Assembly (NCBI GenBank): GCA_030141605.1 | Contig: JAQGDQ010000541.1 | Coordinates: 62,001 to 126,000 of the forward strand | DNA: 64,000 bases | Origin: Tubiluchus corallicola | Taxonomy: Eukaryota > Priapulida > Priapulimorpha > Priapulimorphida > Tubiluchidae | Reading direction: 5' to 3' | Part shown: positions 25,301-35,452 of the stretch, in pieces | Numbering within the stretch: the stretch's first letter is position 1 | Layout: every line of letters starts with the position of its first letter | Position numbers and translations under genes: made by a program | Notes under the pieces: generated by a model | Database searches by the model: none | Told to the model about the DNA's origin: nothing | Seen by the model: the letters and a program-made list of their open reading frames with translations, nothing else

Positions 25301-27154
25301 ATTTCTTTGAAAACTGTTATTTAGTGCTCGACCTTTATAATCAGTCAAGGCATTACTACTTGGTTTCTGTACATCTTTGCCAAATTTAACAAAAGAAGGT
25401 ACATGAGAAGTCTCATCCATACTACTAACATTCATATGATGTTTCTCAGGAGCAACTTGTGCAGGTTGAGAAGTACTCTTTACATAATCAAATGGTTGTA
25501 TGGATGTCAGGTAATTATTACCTAAACAAAAGTCGCAAGGGAGTCCTTTAATAACTGCTACCAGGAGCCAACCATTCAGTTTGTGACTACAAACAGGGAC
25601 CCTAGCTAGAGGAATTCGACGAAGGTCGCCATGACAACAGCGGATTCCAACAGTTTCTCCAAGATACTGTTCATTTTTTACAAATTCAGGACGTATAAGG
25701 CTATCGTCTGAGCCAGTATCCCGTAAGCCTACTGCTATTCGACTGTTGATCATAACCTCAAACTCGTGATTTTCTTGTAATGCTCCATCTTGAGTATTTG
25801 AAAGTGTGAAATTTGGAGTAATGGTTCCCTCACTTTCGTTTTCACTATAGCATTGTTTCTTAAAATCACCTCTAGGTTTTTGCTTCTTGTTTGAGTCATT
25901 TTGAAAAGCTTGTGTGGACTCTTGCTTTTTCACTGGGCAGTCGAGCTTCACATGCCCTGTTTTCCCACAATGGTAACATTTAGGGCGAGCATTGCCCTGT
26001 GATTCATGATCCGAATCATTGTTTTTAGCATTGCCACGTGTCCTTTTAGATGATTCATTTTTCTGCAAAACTGCTGCATCATTAAATGAGCTCCAATAGT
26101 TGTCTGCTTGCTCCGCTATTTGTAAGTATGACATGTGAGGTAGCCTACGAAGATAAGAAACCATGTCTTCTGGGAGCTTAGACAATGCTTGTTCAAGAAA
26201 GAAGAGATCTCCAATTTGCTCTTTGGATTCTGCATTCGCTGCTTTAAGCCATTGCATGCCCGCTTTACGCACTCTGTTAAAGTAACTTCTGTGCGTTTCC
26301 TTTTTCAGTTTACATATGTTTCTGAATGCCGTGCGATATGCATCCTTCGACAATTTGTATGCATTCAAAATTTGCACCTTAACAACATCATAATTGAATA
26401 TTTGAGACTGATTAACATCTTGCAAAGCTAAGGCAGCACGACCCGACAGAACTCTAGCCAAGTTAGGAACATACTGCGAAATTGGGACTTTGTTGACTCG
26501 CATACAGATTTCGAATTGATCTAAAAACGACAAAATATCTTCTGTTTTTTCATCAAAATTTCTGAATTTGATTATTGTGCTTTTGTCTTGTGTAGCATTT
26601 ACTGTTGTTTGCAAATTGTTTACTACATTAGACGTCGTCTGCATTTGTAACTTCAGTTTTTCCAGCTCAATTTTTTGTGTTTCTAAAATCAGCTGTTGGT
26701 GTTTAATTTTTAGTTCCTGTTCTGATAATTTAATATCAGGCTGCGCATGCGCATACATAGGCATTTGACCAGGTTCTTGAACTGCAAATGGATCCAATTC
26801 AGGCAAAGTAGGGGGTGCAGTTGATACAGTAGGTGAGCTAAAAGCCTTAAATTCTTTATTTGGGGCCGCTTTAGGAGTAGAACTTGCAACATCAGCCCTA
26901 TCAAATTCTATTTGACCTGCAACACCTGTCGCTGCATTTGCTGGCTTTGCTGAATTTAATAATGATTGCATATTTGACAGAGCAAAATCAAGTGGATCTG
27001 AAATTGAAATCTGTTGTGTTTCAAGAATTAATTGCACAATGTTTTCTTTTCTGGCTTTTGGGTCTATAACCAAACCCATGTCACCTGCTATGTCAAATAA
27101 TTCACCTTTGATCATTTTACGCAACTCTTCAGCTGTAAAAAGTTTACTAGCCAT
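22334..27154 (-). CDS. Gag-pol polyprotein, order Gag-PR-IN-RT-RNase H
   Basis: One open frame of 1606 codons, no frameshift or stop, starting at ATG 27154. Domains by approximate residue: Gag 1-390, with a Gln/Lys-rich helical segment about 145-190; CCHC zinc knuckle 393-406; aspartic protease with DTGS near 478; integrase HHCC zinc-binding region about 739-785; integrase core D812, D871, E907 (DD35E); GPY/F-like module (WKGPYEI) near 1070-1090; reverse transcriptase about 1175-1400 with YIDD near 1339; RNase H from about 1485 (TDAS) to the ALSRH end. All key catalytic residues I looked for are present, so the protein could be active. The unusual feature is integrase upstream of RT. In most Ty3/gypsy elements integrase is C-terminal. 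Gag and Pol share one frame without recoding. Confidence 0.96.
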   Translation of the reverse strand: MASKLFTAEELRKMIKGELFDIAGDMGLVIDPKARKENIVQLILETQQISISDPLDFALSNMQSLLNSAKPANAATGVAGQIEFDRADVASSTPKAAPNKEFKAFSSPTVSTAPPTLPELDPFAVQEPGQMPMYAHAQPDIKLSEQELKIKHQQLILETQKIELEKLKLQMQTTSNVVNNLQTTVNATQDKSTIIKFRNFDEKTEDILSFLDQFEICMRVNKVPISQYVPNLARVLSGRAALALQDVNQSQIFNYDVVKVQILNAYKLSKDAYRTAFRNICKLKKETHRSYFNRVRKAGMQWLKAANAESKEQIGDLFFLEQALSKLPEDMVSYLRRLPHMSYLQIAEQADNYWSSFNDAAVLQKNESSKRTRGNAKNNDSDHESQGNARPKCYHCGKTGHVKLDCPVKKQESTQAFQNDSNKKQKPRGDFKKQCYSENESEGTITPNFTLSNTQDGALQENHEFEVMINSRIAVGLRDTGSDDSLIRPEFVKNEQYLGETVGIRCCHGDLRRIPLARVPVCSHKLNGWLLVAVIKGLPCDFCLGNNYLTSIQPFDYVKSTSQPAQVAPEKHHMNVSSMDETSHVPSFVKFGKDVQKPSSNALTDYKGRALNNSFQRNQKEKSLVMTRAQTVELKKQLNKETSSVKSEIEFSSEIKQYASAEENYMFAIVSRHQLIEEQQNDVTIKNLFDHVVSGDTAVQDGKGYFLKQGILYRANKRKMGKTVDQLLVVPQCRRQQVLQLAHDSKAGAHLGVKKTRDRILFEYTWPGIHTAIKKYIQSCPICQKTARVMKGDRAKLKPLPVVEKAFQSLQIDLIGPLARTKSGNKWALVIVDQGTRYPDAFPIKNTESETIAKCLLQFISRHGCPESIQSDQGTQFCSNLIRQLEQAFHIKGITSTPYNPQSQGLCERFNGSLKRSIKKLTLSDKTMEWDDLIPFVLFAYREVPQESLQYSPFELVYGHQVTGPMALLRKRWGCDQPTSPQDIDDYVANIIDKLETVTQEAHEALRKAKIGQKDWYDQKARYRNLEVGQKVLVLLPTSRKKMERTWKGPYEIADKISEHVYSVIIGGKSRQVKQFHINLLKAWIPREERKALYTQTIPTLDVFTGQDELELDPEHESVSPMQRSQMEDHCFAPTSITPAQDVVIPDYLTDKQKNELRTTLEKFTPTFSDIPGRTNVVEHKIQLTTDNPVVQKPYRIPQAQKESVRQEIMDMERLGVIVKSDSPFSSPAVIVIKRDQSIRFCIDFRKINSITVFDPYPIPRMDETVDQLHGAMFITCLDMTKYYWQVNLEENSRPITAFVTEFGKHEFQVMPFGLCNSAATAQCLVDRVLEPVIGFASGYIDDVIIFSRSWQDHLYHIELVLTCLSNAGLTIKPLKCNFALQETHFLGYVVGGNLLKPQPEKILAIQNYKRTETKKQVRSFLGFVGFYRRFIPNFSAIATPLHTLTEKDKPNIVLWNAECEQSFTTLKDALNSNTVLHAPDFDKTFFLTTDASATGIGGQLTQMSDDRQEVPITYLSMKLTKYECNYSTVEKELLAIIFSIEKSSYYLVGRQFVIRTDAQSLAYLKQMKNANRRIARWNLLLQEYTFTVVHIKGKTNYCADALSRH

Positions 27155-27637
27155 GCTGACGTAAATATTGCGTGATCAAAGGACCAAATATTCAAAGAAA
27201 TGACTTCAAAGTTGTCAAAGTTATGTGCAAAAACTAACAGCACTGTTCAGTTAACAACTAGACCAGTAAAAATGGGCATTAATGCTTATAAAGAGCAAAT
27301 CAAAACTTCAATAAGTCAAGAAGTGAACACACGCCACCAGGTAAATGTTACAACCATGCAAAGTGAATATCAACAATTTCTGTACAACATTATAATCACT
27401 ATACTACAGGCTGATTTACTAATCTTTTCTGGGTCAAATTATTAATGCCAGCCAGTGAATAAAATTAATGCCAACGTGAAAAATACCAAGTTCATGTTTG
27501 CATCGGAATATAATTTCCGCAATAGGTTCAAGAAAACTACTTGTTCAAAATGCCTCTCCCTAATTTAAAGGCTTATACAAGGCACAGAGTAAAAAGCAGT
27601 TATATAAGACCATAAGCTGCCACCACTTGTGACGCCA
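27155..27637 (-). other. Retrotransposon 5' leader and primer-binding site
   Basis: About 480 bp between the 5' LTR and the gag ATG. In element orientation the first bases after the LTR read TGGCGTCACAAGTGG, in the position and with the TGG start expected for a tRNA primer-binding site. The priming tRNA was not identified. Confidence 0.6.
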
Positions 27638-28811
27638 TGTCTATAGGTTACGTACTCTGAGTCTCAATGTCTTGAAAAGCAGGCACGACCGCCCTATAAA
27701 CGAGGTGTAACACGTGGTTCTGGGGTTCTATAGTGTTAGATAATTTACTACTAGAATCCTGGAGTCGGGCTAAGGCTTTGTTGTTTCATACGGGGGCACG
27801 CGGAACCCGAGCCTAGGAGTCTTAATGAGCTAGTAATATTCGATGGTAGATAGAATACCAAACCAACTATTAAGCTGTATATAACAAAATTTAATTGATT
27901 ACTACTTTAACCCGGAGAAAAGAAATAGCTAACAATAACAATTAATCACAGTACAGCAAATATATTCTCTAGTCTAATAATAGAGAAGGGAGGTGTTAGT
28001 GGGGGTAGCACGTGCAAATGATGACGCACTCTCGATGACGGCAATCCAACGATGACCATATAGAAACGGAATTATGCTAGCTAGCAAACACTGAGCAAAA
28101 GTACAAAAGTCTTGTCTTACCAGACACTCCATGAACATTGTGTGAAACTGCAGCTGCTAACCTGTGGGGTAACATCCATGGATTTACCAACTATGGTTTG
28201 CTCTACCAACAATGGACTGTCCACCATGAACTTTAGCGTGACTTCAGGTTTGAACGAATCCTCAGACAATGACGGTAACGGTAACCACCTCATCAAACCG
28301 AGACAACGTACTCGACAAAGACCCGTTAGCACTGTAAGCAATGGCTGTTGACAAAAGAAATAGTGACGTCTACTGCACTATAACATCGACGATGCTAATC
28401 GACATTTTTGACTGTCTTTTCACAGACATGTGAAAATCAGACGATGGTCATTTTACGTGACCTAGGCCTTTCAACAACGGCCGACTGACTGCCAGGTTGC
28501 ACGTCTCAGATTATATCTGTAACGTATGTATCATGTACACTTCATACCTGTACGGGTTTCACACATTTGAAATAAGCCGCGAGTATTGCAGGTATTGCAG
28601 AACACAACCACATGACGAGGGGGTGTTAGTAGGACTCCTACACTACTACACTAATTACGCTAACAATACAGTACTACTATAGTGACTAATTTAATGTAAG
28701 CAAATTACACTAGCAAGTGCTACCGCTATCACTATAAAGAACTTGACTGTGAAATGAAAAGGTGACAAACAAGTAAACAAAAATATCGTAAATAATAGAT
28801 GGTTTGTCACA
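27638..28811 (-). repeat. 5' LTR, about 1174 bp
   Basis: Complete LTR running TGTCTATAGG...GTTTGTCACA on the plus strand (TG...CA). The boundary at 27638 is inferred from the TG dinucleotide next to the TGG primer site. The boundary at 28811 is where the two LTR copies diverge. Confidence 0.88.
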
Positions 28812-28849
28812 TATATCAGATTCTTTGGATGCATTGTAACGATTTATGA

Positions 28850-29258
<409 letters not shown>

Positions 29259-29259
29259 A

Positions 29260-30572
29260 GATTTGATTTGATTTAATTCTTTATTTCAAGCATAAGTTCA
29301 TATTATAATTTACATATATACAACATACAACATAATAAAAACAAAAAACTGATACAAACAAATCACACAAACTTAGGTAAGCATGAAAATTACAATAATA
29401 CTCTCCACCATTGCTGTCTTATGTGCGATGTAAATTTAGCATTGCTTACCAAAATTTTCTGGCACATTATATGATCACTAGAATCAAATCTTTTCATTAA
29501 ACTTAATACATCAGAATACATCACTAAAATGTCTCCAGGTAGACATGCAATGGAATGTATTACGGTAAGCATTAAATAGATATCTTTTAACATCAACAGA
29601 ACAATAGCTGAATTTTCTAATAAGTTGGTTTGTACGACAGTAGTATAAGGATCTTTGATTAACAATTTCAAGGTCATCTCGGTTATCATTTGAAATAATA
29701 TGTCCCAAATATTTTCCATTATCACAGGCATTAAAACATTATTATTTAGTTTGATGTTACCAAACGTAAAATTTCTCATGATGTTTGAATTAACAGACAT
29801 AAGTTTAGTTTTAGCCACATTGGTTTTTATGTCATACAGTTCAGCATACAATTTATACACATCTAGTAGTTGCTGTAGGGCCGTAATCGTTGTTGCTAAC
29901 AAACAAACACCGTCAGCATACATCAGGTGGTTCATATCATAACCATGTTCGAGACATTGCAATCAAGTTGGGTGGATGAAAGCTTAACACCTAGATCTTT
30001 AAAATAAAAATTAAAAAGAAAAGGTGACATCTTGCCACCTTGGCGTACTCCATTTCCAATATTAAAAGTTGTAGACTGGCTATGCCCCCACCTGACAGAC
30101 ATGCTTTGTTGGGTGTAATAAAATGTGAGCAAGCGGATTACAATACTCGGGATGGAAGTCCTTGTGAGTTTGGGAAAAAGCTTGAATAAATTAACCCTAT
30201 CAAATGCGTTTGACGCGTCGATAAAAACAATGTGAACAGAGCTATCACGACTAATGTAGTAGTCAATGATCTCCTTTAATGTGTTTATGCAAATTTCGGT
30301 GCCAAGTTTTTCTGCATAACCAAACTGATTAGGACTTGTTGGAATATACTGTTTGCATCTGTTAAGTAATAAAATTTCGAATATTTTGCTGGCAATAGAA
30401 GCTAGTGCAATTGGCCTTTTATCTTTTACTAGAGGAATTAATATAGACATCATCAGCGATTCAGGAAGAAAGCCGTGAATCAAACAGGAGCTGAATAACA
30501 AGGATAAAAGAACCGGTAACATTGAGGAAGAATACTCAAAATGTTCGGCCTGTATACCAGATTTATTCAAAG
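29260..30572 (-). mobile_element. 5'-truncated LINE inserted in a GA tract
   Basis: On the minus strand, RT coding sequence (30570 down to 29390) leads to a 3' UTR with an AATAAAG signal and a TTAAATCAAATCAAATC tail ending at 29260. Both flanks are GA repeat, so the element landed inside a microsatellite. The 5' truncation removes the endonuclease domain. The 3' end is related to the fragment at 2040-2396. Confidence 0.85.
29390..30570 (-). pseudogene. LINE reverse transcriptase, frameshifted
   Basis: Two overlapping frames (30570-29932 and 29962-29390) together cover RT fingers and palm. Motifs seen: IALASIASKIFE, VFIDASNAFDRVN with the motif A aspartate, GVRQGGKMSPFLFNFY, and a YADG box where the usual YADD is expected. 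Loss of the second catalytic aspartate and the frameshift near 29940 make it inactive. It belongs to the non-LTR (jockey/CR1-like) RT superfamily; the exact clade is not certain. Confidence 0.85.
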
Positions 30573-30574
30573 TT

Positions 30575-30624
30575 AGTGAGAGAGAGAGAAAGGAAGAGAG
30601 AAAGAGGGAGAGAGAGAGAGAGAG
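30575..30624 (+). repeat. GA-rich continuation
   Basis: Short GA/GAAA/GGAG run, read as the other half of the GA tract split by the LINE. Confidence 0.85.
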
Positions 30625-32166
30625 GCGAGATAAACGAATTAATAGTTAATAAGTGGTAGCAAAATTCTAAATTCTAATTATAATTACATGGCGAGATAAT
30701 GTTTTACTATGACTCAAAGGCCAAATGCCACCGTGCTTATTCTCAAATGTAAAAGCTAAAATGAGTAAAATGAATAGATTTATGCATAAGCACTGCAATC
30801 GCTACAACTAATTAAACAACTTGAAACCTGTTCTTAAGAATTGAAGCCTAGTCACATATTTTAACGAAAATTTCGAAATTTCATAGCAAATTGTACGCTT
30901 GCTTTTGTAAAACTCAAAAAAACTGCTAATTCATTTAAAGTCCTTTTATGTGACAGGCACATAGAAATAATAACACTAATAATAATAACAGTAATGAACA
31001 TACTGTCTGTAGCAGCTGCTATTTCATCCATGTTAGATTTTCACGGCAAGTTTGTACAGTGTAATATTCTGGTAACACAATTAGTCCAGAGACTAGATCT
31101 GGAATGAAAATTAAAATTAGAAAAAAATATTGCACAACGATCAAGTACATTTAAAATACAGGAACTGCCAAAAAATCTAAGCTAATTTGAAAACGGTATG
31201 CATTTCATAGTTTCTTTTCAATTCAAATTCGTTAGGCAACATATAGGCCTATAACTGTAATTAATTGAAAAGAGAAAATTGTATAAGTTTATGCTAAAGT
31301 TTCTAAGAACGATGATGTAACGTGTGCAATTTGTACAACTTTATGTTAACAGTAGCGAGTCAAGCGAGATTTGTACAACAAGGAAATTCACACTGTCAAA
31401 ACAACCAAATGACTATATGAGAAAGTCTGCAAAAAGGATGTAAAAGATCGGAAGTTTCTTGATGCACCTTTCGATTTTGCAATAACTATAGTAATAATTG
31501 ATGTCCTTTATATTCCCACTCAAAATCCTGTTATATTTTGCTATTTTTCTGTAACTAACATGCTGGACTTAGCTGCGTGCTGGTTGAAGTTGTACACATT
31601 CTTTTTGAAGACTTTTTCAAATGTTCGTTTTCGTGGTGAGAACTTTTTCTAGCATACAACAAATTCCTATTATTTATAACAAGATTTTAACCTAGAGATA
31701 AGGAAAGTAAAATGATAAACTCACTGGAGGTCACATTACACCTGTAATTATAGGATATCAACTGATGATGAAACACTGCCATTCCGAAATGTATTGAAAT
31801 ATTTTATTAAAATTTTAACAGTGCAAAATGCATATCTTTATTTATGTTTTCCTCTAACTTTAACATTAACTGTAGCATTTTGGTTGGCCAGCTATAATGG
31901 ATGAACCCTGGACTCCCTTGGACACTGGGAGTAGCAATGACTGAATGTTCTAAGGCGTTTGTTAAATTGTTAAGTTTTTTTAACAATAATAATTTTTTAA
32001 CAGTAAGAAGTTTTGGACGATAACTCATGCTTTTTGCGCACCGTGTCTGGTGTTACATGAGATTGTTGCAAAAAAGTAACTAATTAAATACATAAAAACA
32101 TAAATACTATTGTAAAGTTGCTGCACTAACCTTTGACCTGCTTAAAAACAGGCTTGCTGATAACTG

Positions 32167-32168
<2 letters not shown>
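30625..32168. other. Intergenic sequence, nothing recognised
   Basis: AT-rich, no supported gene or element. A 73-codon minus ORF (31807-32028) has no known motif. Confidence 0.45.

Positions 32169-32200
<32 letters not shown>
32169..32200 (+). repeat. (CT)16 microsatellite
   Basis: Pure CT run followed by TTTCTTTCC. Confidence 0.95.
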
Positions 32201-32206
<6 letters not shown>

Positions 32207-32890
32207 CCCTCGCTCTCGAAGAGGCTCGATTTCGATGTGTATCTTGATCTTAAAGCAGTAATTAAAGTGCTGGCGTCTGTATACTTCTTCATATTATAGG
32301 CTTTCTTTTAATCCGGTTGCTCAGTGTGCATGCGTCTGAGCATTTGTGCAGGTAATGAAGATTGCACGTGATAGAAACTACATCAAAATGATTCAGAAAA
32401 CTACTGAAGCGAATTGGGCAAGTAATTGAATAGTGTGTAGCGGCCAGCTGGAAAGTCCTTAAAAACGCAACAATTTCTCCATTAAGCAATTGTATTTTTT
32501 ACTTTGTTTCTATAATATGATTACACTGCAGACAGTAATTTAACAAACCAGAATCATTTTAGTAAATTAAGTCGCTAAAACTAGCATTAAAGCCGCGTCA
32601 TCCAGGTCATCCATCCGTTTACTGTCCAGCTTCAGTGTTGGTCAATTTGATGCTAAATACACGCTAAATACACGCTACTTTTCTCGGCTTTAATTCTAGT
32701 ATGTTAATATGTTAATTTTATGAGAAAAATGAAATTATTTATCATTTAGTGGTAGGCCCAAAGTACAGAGTCCATTAGGCCCAAACAATTTATTAATTTA
32801 CTGAAATCAAACTGCAAACCAACTATGCAAATTACTGGGAGGAGACGCCGACAAAGAAACTGGTAAAAACGTTATGAAGTTACGAACTTC
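32201..32890. other. Intergenic sequence, nothing recognised
   Basis: Only a doubled ACGCTAAATAC word near 32660 stands out. Confidence 0.45.
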
Positions 32891-33490
32891 ATAGAAGAAT
32901 AATACTTATTGCTAATGAAAAATCCCATTAAAAGAGCAAACTTTACAAAGTTGCGTATTAGCTCACACAACCTCCTTACTGAGAAAGACCGCCACACCAA
33001 ACCTAAAATCCCCCTTAACAACAGACTATGCCATCTTTGTAAAGATAAAAAAATTGATGACGAAAAGCATTTAGTTCTTGAATGTAACTACTATAAAGAT
33101 TTAAGACATAGCCTGCTTTCTCATGTCAATGAAATTTCCCCAAACTTTGTTAATCTGACGGTAAAGGAAAAATTTATATTTCTAATGAAAGGAAATGAAT
33201 ATGAACTTGCAAATTTAATTTCAAACTATATTACAGACTGTTTTAAAAGAAGAAAATAAAATCGTAGACACAGAAAATCACATTCAGTTGATACCAAAAG
33301 TACATTATAATTATATGATTTTTGTAAAGTGTAAATATTATTTACTGTTTAACCTCTATTGTATGTTTTACTGTTTCAATAATAATGACGATTATACCCA
33401 AGTGTTGGGATGCTTTGTGTGATGTGTGATTTTTTTTCATGTTCATTGCACTGTATAGTGTTTGTGCCGTTCGTCAATAAACTATAATCT
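32891..33490 (+). mobile_element. LINE 3'-end fragment
   Basis: The coding remnant 32909-33259 gives FTKLRISSHNLLTEKDRH, then PLNNRLCHLCKDKKIDDEKH and a terminal KRRK. This is the C-terminal region of a non-LTR retrotransposon ORF2 with a C-x2-C...H...C zinc motif. The TAA stop at 33257 is followed by an AT-rich 3' UTR ending in TCAATAAACTATAATC near 33490. RT motifs are absent, so the copy is 5'-truncated. Confidence 0.75.
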
Positions 33491-33623
33491 ATTTTTATCA
33501 AGTAACCGAGTAGTTAATTAAATTTCACTTTATACATGTAGCAAAATGTATGCATTATGCTCCTTGATTAAGCAAATAAAAACAGAAGAAAGAGAAGAGA
33601 ATCATAGCGAGAAACCGTTCAAA

Positions 33624-33860
33624 GTTCTCATAAAGTTGAACATATGCTGCGTCTTAATTAATTGAGATAGTTAATCAGCTGTTTTCAGGTCACCTGCCGT
33701 TAATTCTGAAGTTCTCATAAAGCTGAACAAATGCTGCGTCTTAATTAATTGAGAAGGTTAATCAGCTGTTTTCAAGTCACCTGCCGTTAATTCTGAAGTT
33801 CTCATAAAGCTGAACAAATGTTTCGACTTAATTAATTGAGATAGTTAATCAGCTGTTTTA
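33624..33860 (+). repeat. 87-bp tandem repeat, about 2.7 copies
   Basis: Units start with GTTCTCATAAAG at 33624, 33711 and 33798 and include TTAATTAATTGAGA and GTTAATCAGCTGTTTT. The third unit stops at the RTE insertion. The words resume as an 18-bp fragment at 34216, on the far side of that insertion. Confidence 0.9.
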
Positions 33861-34233
33861 ACCTAGCCACTGGGGGAGGGGGGTCAAGCCAGCCCAACTC
33901 AGTGCCGGTCCCAAGCCCGGATAAATAGGGAGGGTTAGGGTCAGGAAGGGCATCCGCCTGTAAAAACTGCGCCAAAACCTTCTATGAATGAGTCGGTGAG
34001 ACTTAAAGGGAAAGTCCACAAAGAAGTGGTCAGACCCGCTCTAATCTATGGGCTGGAAGCAGCTTCTCTAAAGACCGAAGAGAAGAAAATGGGTGTGGTG
34101 GAGATGAGGATGTTGAGATGAATGGTGGGAATAACAAGAAGAGATAAAATTAGAAATAATAATATCAGAGGAACAGTAAAAGTAGTGGAAGCCTCGCAAG
34201 ATTGCAAGAAGAAGAAGTTAATCAGCTGTTTTA
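33843..34233 (+). mobile_element. RTE-derived mini-element with 18-bp target duplication
   Basis: The 18-bp word AGTTAATCAGCTGTTTTA occurs at 33843-33860 and again at 34216-34233, bracketing 355 bp. The insert starts with a GC-rich block (33861-33985, including GCCGGTCCCAAGCCCGGATA) of a kind I associate from memory with RTE-type elements. It continues with an RT C-terminal fragment (VVRPALIYGLEAASLK, VEMRMLR-stop-MVGITRRDKIRN, IRGTVKV) and ends in (AAG)n. One in-frame stop falls where Trp is usual. It is non-autonomous and too short to encode an enzyme. Confidence 0.75.
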
Positions 34234-34307
34234 GTAGTAGTAGTAGTAGTAGTAGTAGTAATACTAGTAGTAGTAGTAGCAGTAGCAGTAGCAGTAGCAG
34301 TAGCAGT

Positions 34308-34339
<32 letters not shown>

Positions 34340-34402
34340 CAGTAGTAGTAGCAGCAGTAGTAGTAATAGTAGTAATAGTAGAGTAGTAGGAGTAGAAGTA
34401 GT
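34234..34402 (+). repeat. (AGT/AGC)n compound microsatellite
   Basis: AGT triplets with an AGC block in the middle (about 34278-34340), then irregular AGT/AAT. It begins directly after the RTE target duplication. Confidence 0.95.
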
Positions 34403-34429
34403 AGTAGTAATAGTAGTAGTAGTGGTGGT

Positions 34430-34585
34430 AGTGGGGTAGTGTTAGTTGTGTTGGTTTTGGTGTTGGTGGTGTTGATGTTGGTGTTGGTGTTGGTGTTGGT
34501 GGTGGTAGTGGTGTTGGTGTTGGTGTTGGTGGTGGTGGTGGTGTTGGTGGTAGTGTTGGTGGTAGTGTTGGTGGTAGTGGTAGTT
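34430..34585 (+). repeat. (TGG/TGT)n imperfect repeat
   Basis: Irregular GGTGTT and GGTGGT hexamers, giving poly-Thr/Pro/Val frames that are artefacts. The sequence is strongly strand-asymmetric in G and T. Confidence 0.9.
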
Positions 34586-35271
34586 GTGTAATTGTAATAG
34601 TGACTGCAGTCGAGATTTGTAGCATGCACGAACACAACCAACATTAGTGACTTGACGTGTAGGTTTATAAAGTACATTTTAGAGAGTATAATCTGCAGAT
34701 CTATATCAGATCTAGATAAGGTACATGTTATTACGCTCGTAATCTGGCTAGGCCCAGGTTGATTTTTGCACCTGTCCATTATTTTTAATTACTTTCTCTG
34801 AAATGCACCTGCAATGGGCTTCTTACGTGCGACATGCAAGATTACAGACAGGTAAATAAAATAACCTATAGAATAAAAATCCTGACATTTTCAGGAATAA
34901 TTGTTGACAAAATCAGCACCTGTCGCGTGTTTAAATGGAGCTTGAAGTTTGCAAATATTTATCGCTGAGATTTTGCAACCAGCCAGATTAAACGCGCAAG
35001 TCTAATCCACTTCATGACCAAATCAATCATAAAAAAGTAATTAGAGAGGAATAGAATTATTAGAACACTAAGTGACGACGTATGTAAAAGTAGAAAGTTA
35101 TGAGAAAACTGCTTTACAATTTACCAGTTACTTGTTTCTTTGTCTGTTTGTCTGTCTGCCTGTTTGTTTGCTTGTTTACTATTTTCGCTTTTTTAGTTAT
35201 TTATACTCATTGACTACCAATTGTATAGACAGCAAAAGTATCCAAGAAAAAGCTGACAAAAGTCAACTACC
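34586..35271. other. Intergenic sequence, nothing recognised
   Basis: No gene or element supported. A short TTTGTCTGTTTGTCTGTCTGCC run near 35140 is a minor repeat. Confidence 0.45.
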
Positions 35272-35452
35272 ATCATCGTTATCATCATCATCATAATTAT
35301 CGTCATCGTCGTCGTCGTCGTCATCATCATCATCATCAGTCATCGTAATCATCATCATCACCATCATCACCATCATATCATCATCGTCGTCGTCATCATC
35401 GTCGTCGTCGTCATCCTCATCGTCGTCATCACCATTATCATCATCATCATAT
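35272..35452 (+). repeat. (TCA/TCG)n compound microsatellite
   Basis: Interleaved TCA and TCG triplet blocks with CACCAT interruptions, ending in TCATATTAATTATC. Confidence 0.93.

Larger units (their letters stand above)
20747..28811 (-). mobile_element. Gmr1-like LTR retrotransposon, about 8.07 kb, coding-intact
   Basis: Two direct LTRs (20862-21921 visible plus the part lost in the gap, and 27638-28811) flank one gag-pol ORF on the minus strand. The visible LTR parts differ by four substitutions and one 1-bp indel over about 1060 bp compared by eye, so the insertion is recent. LTRs run TG...CA on the plus strand. A polypurine tract (GTGGGGGGATC, minus strand) abuts the 3' LTR and a TGG-starting candidate primer-binding site follows the 5' LTR. 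Integrase precedes reverse transcriptase, as in the Gmr1 clade of Ty3/gypsy elements. No envelope-like ORF is present. The target-site duplication cannot be checked because of the gap. Confidence 0.93.

Noticed and set aside
20747-28811. Endogenous retrovirus rather than retrotransposon
   Set aside because: No env-like ORF in the 400 bp after pol and no other large frame. Domain order matches Gmr1-type LTR retrotransposons.
34122-34779. Poly-Ser, poly-Thr/Pro and poly-Tyr ORFs
   Set aside because: AGT/AGC and TGG/TGT repeat artefacts following the RTE fragment.
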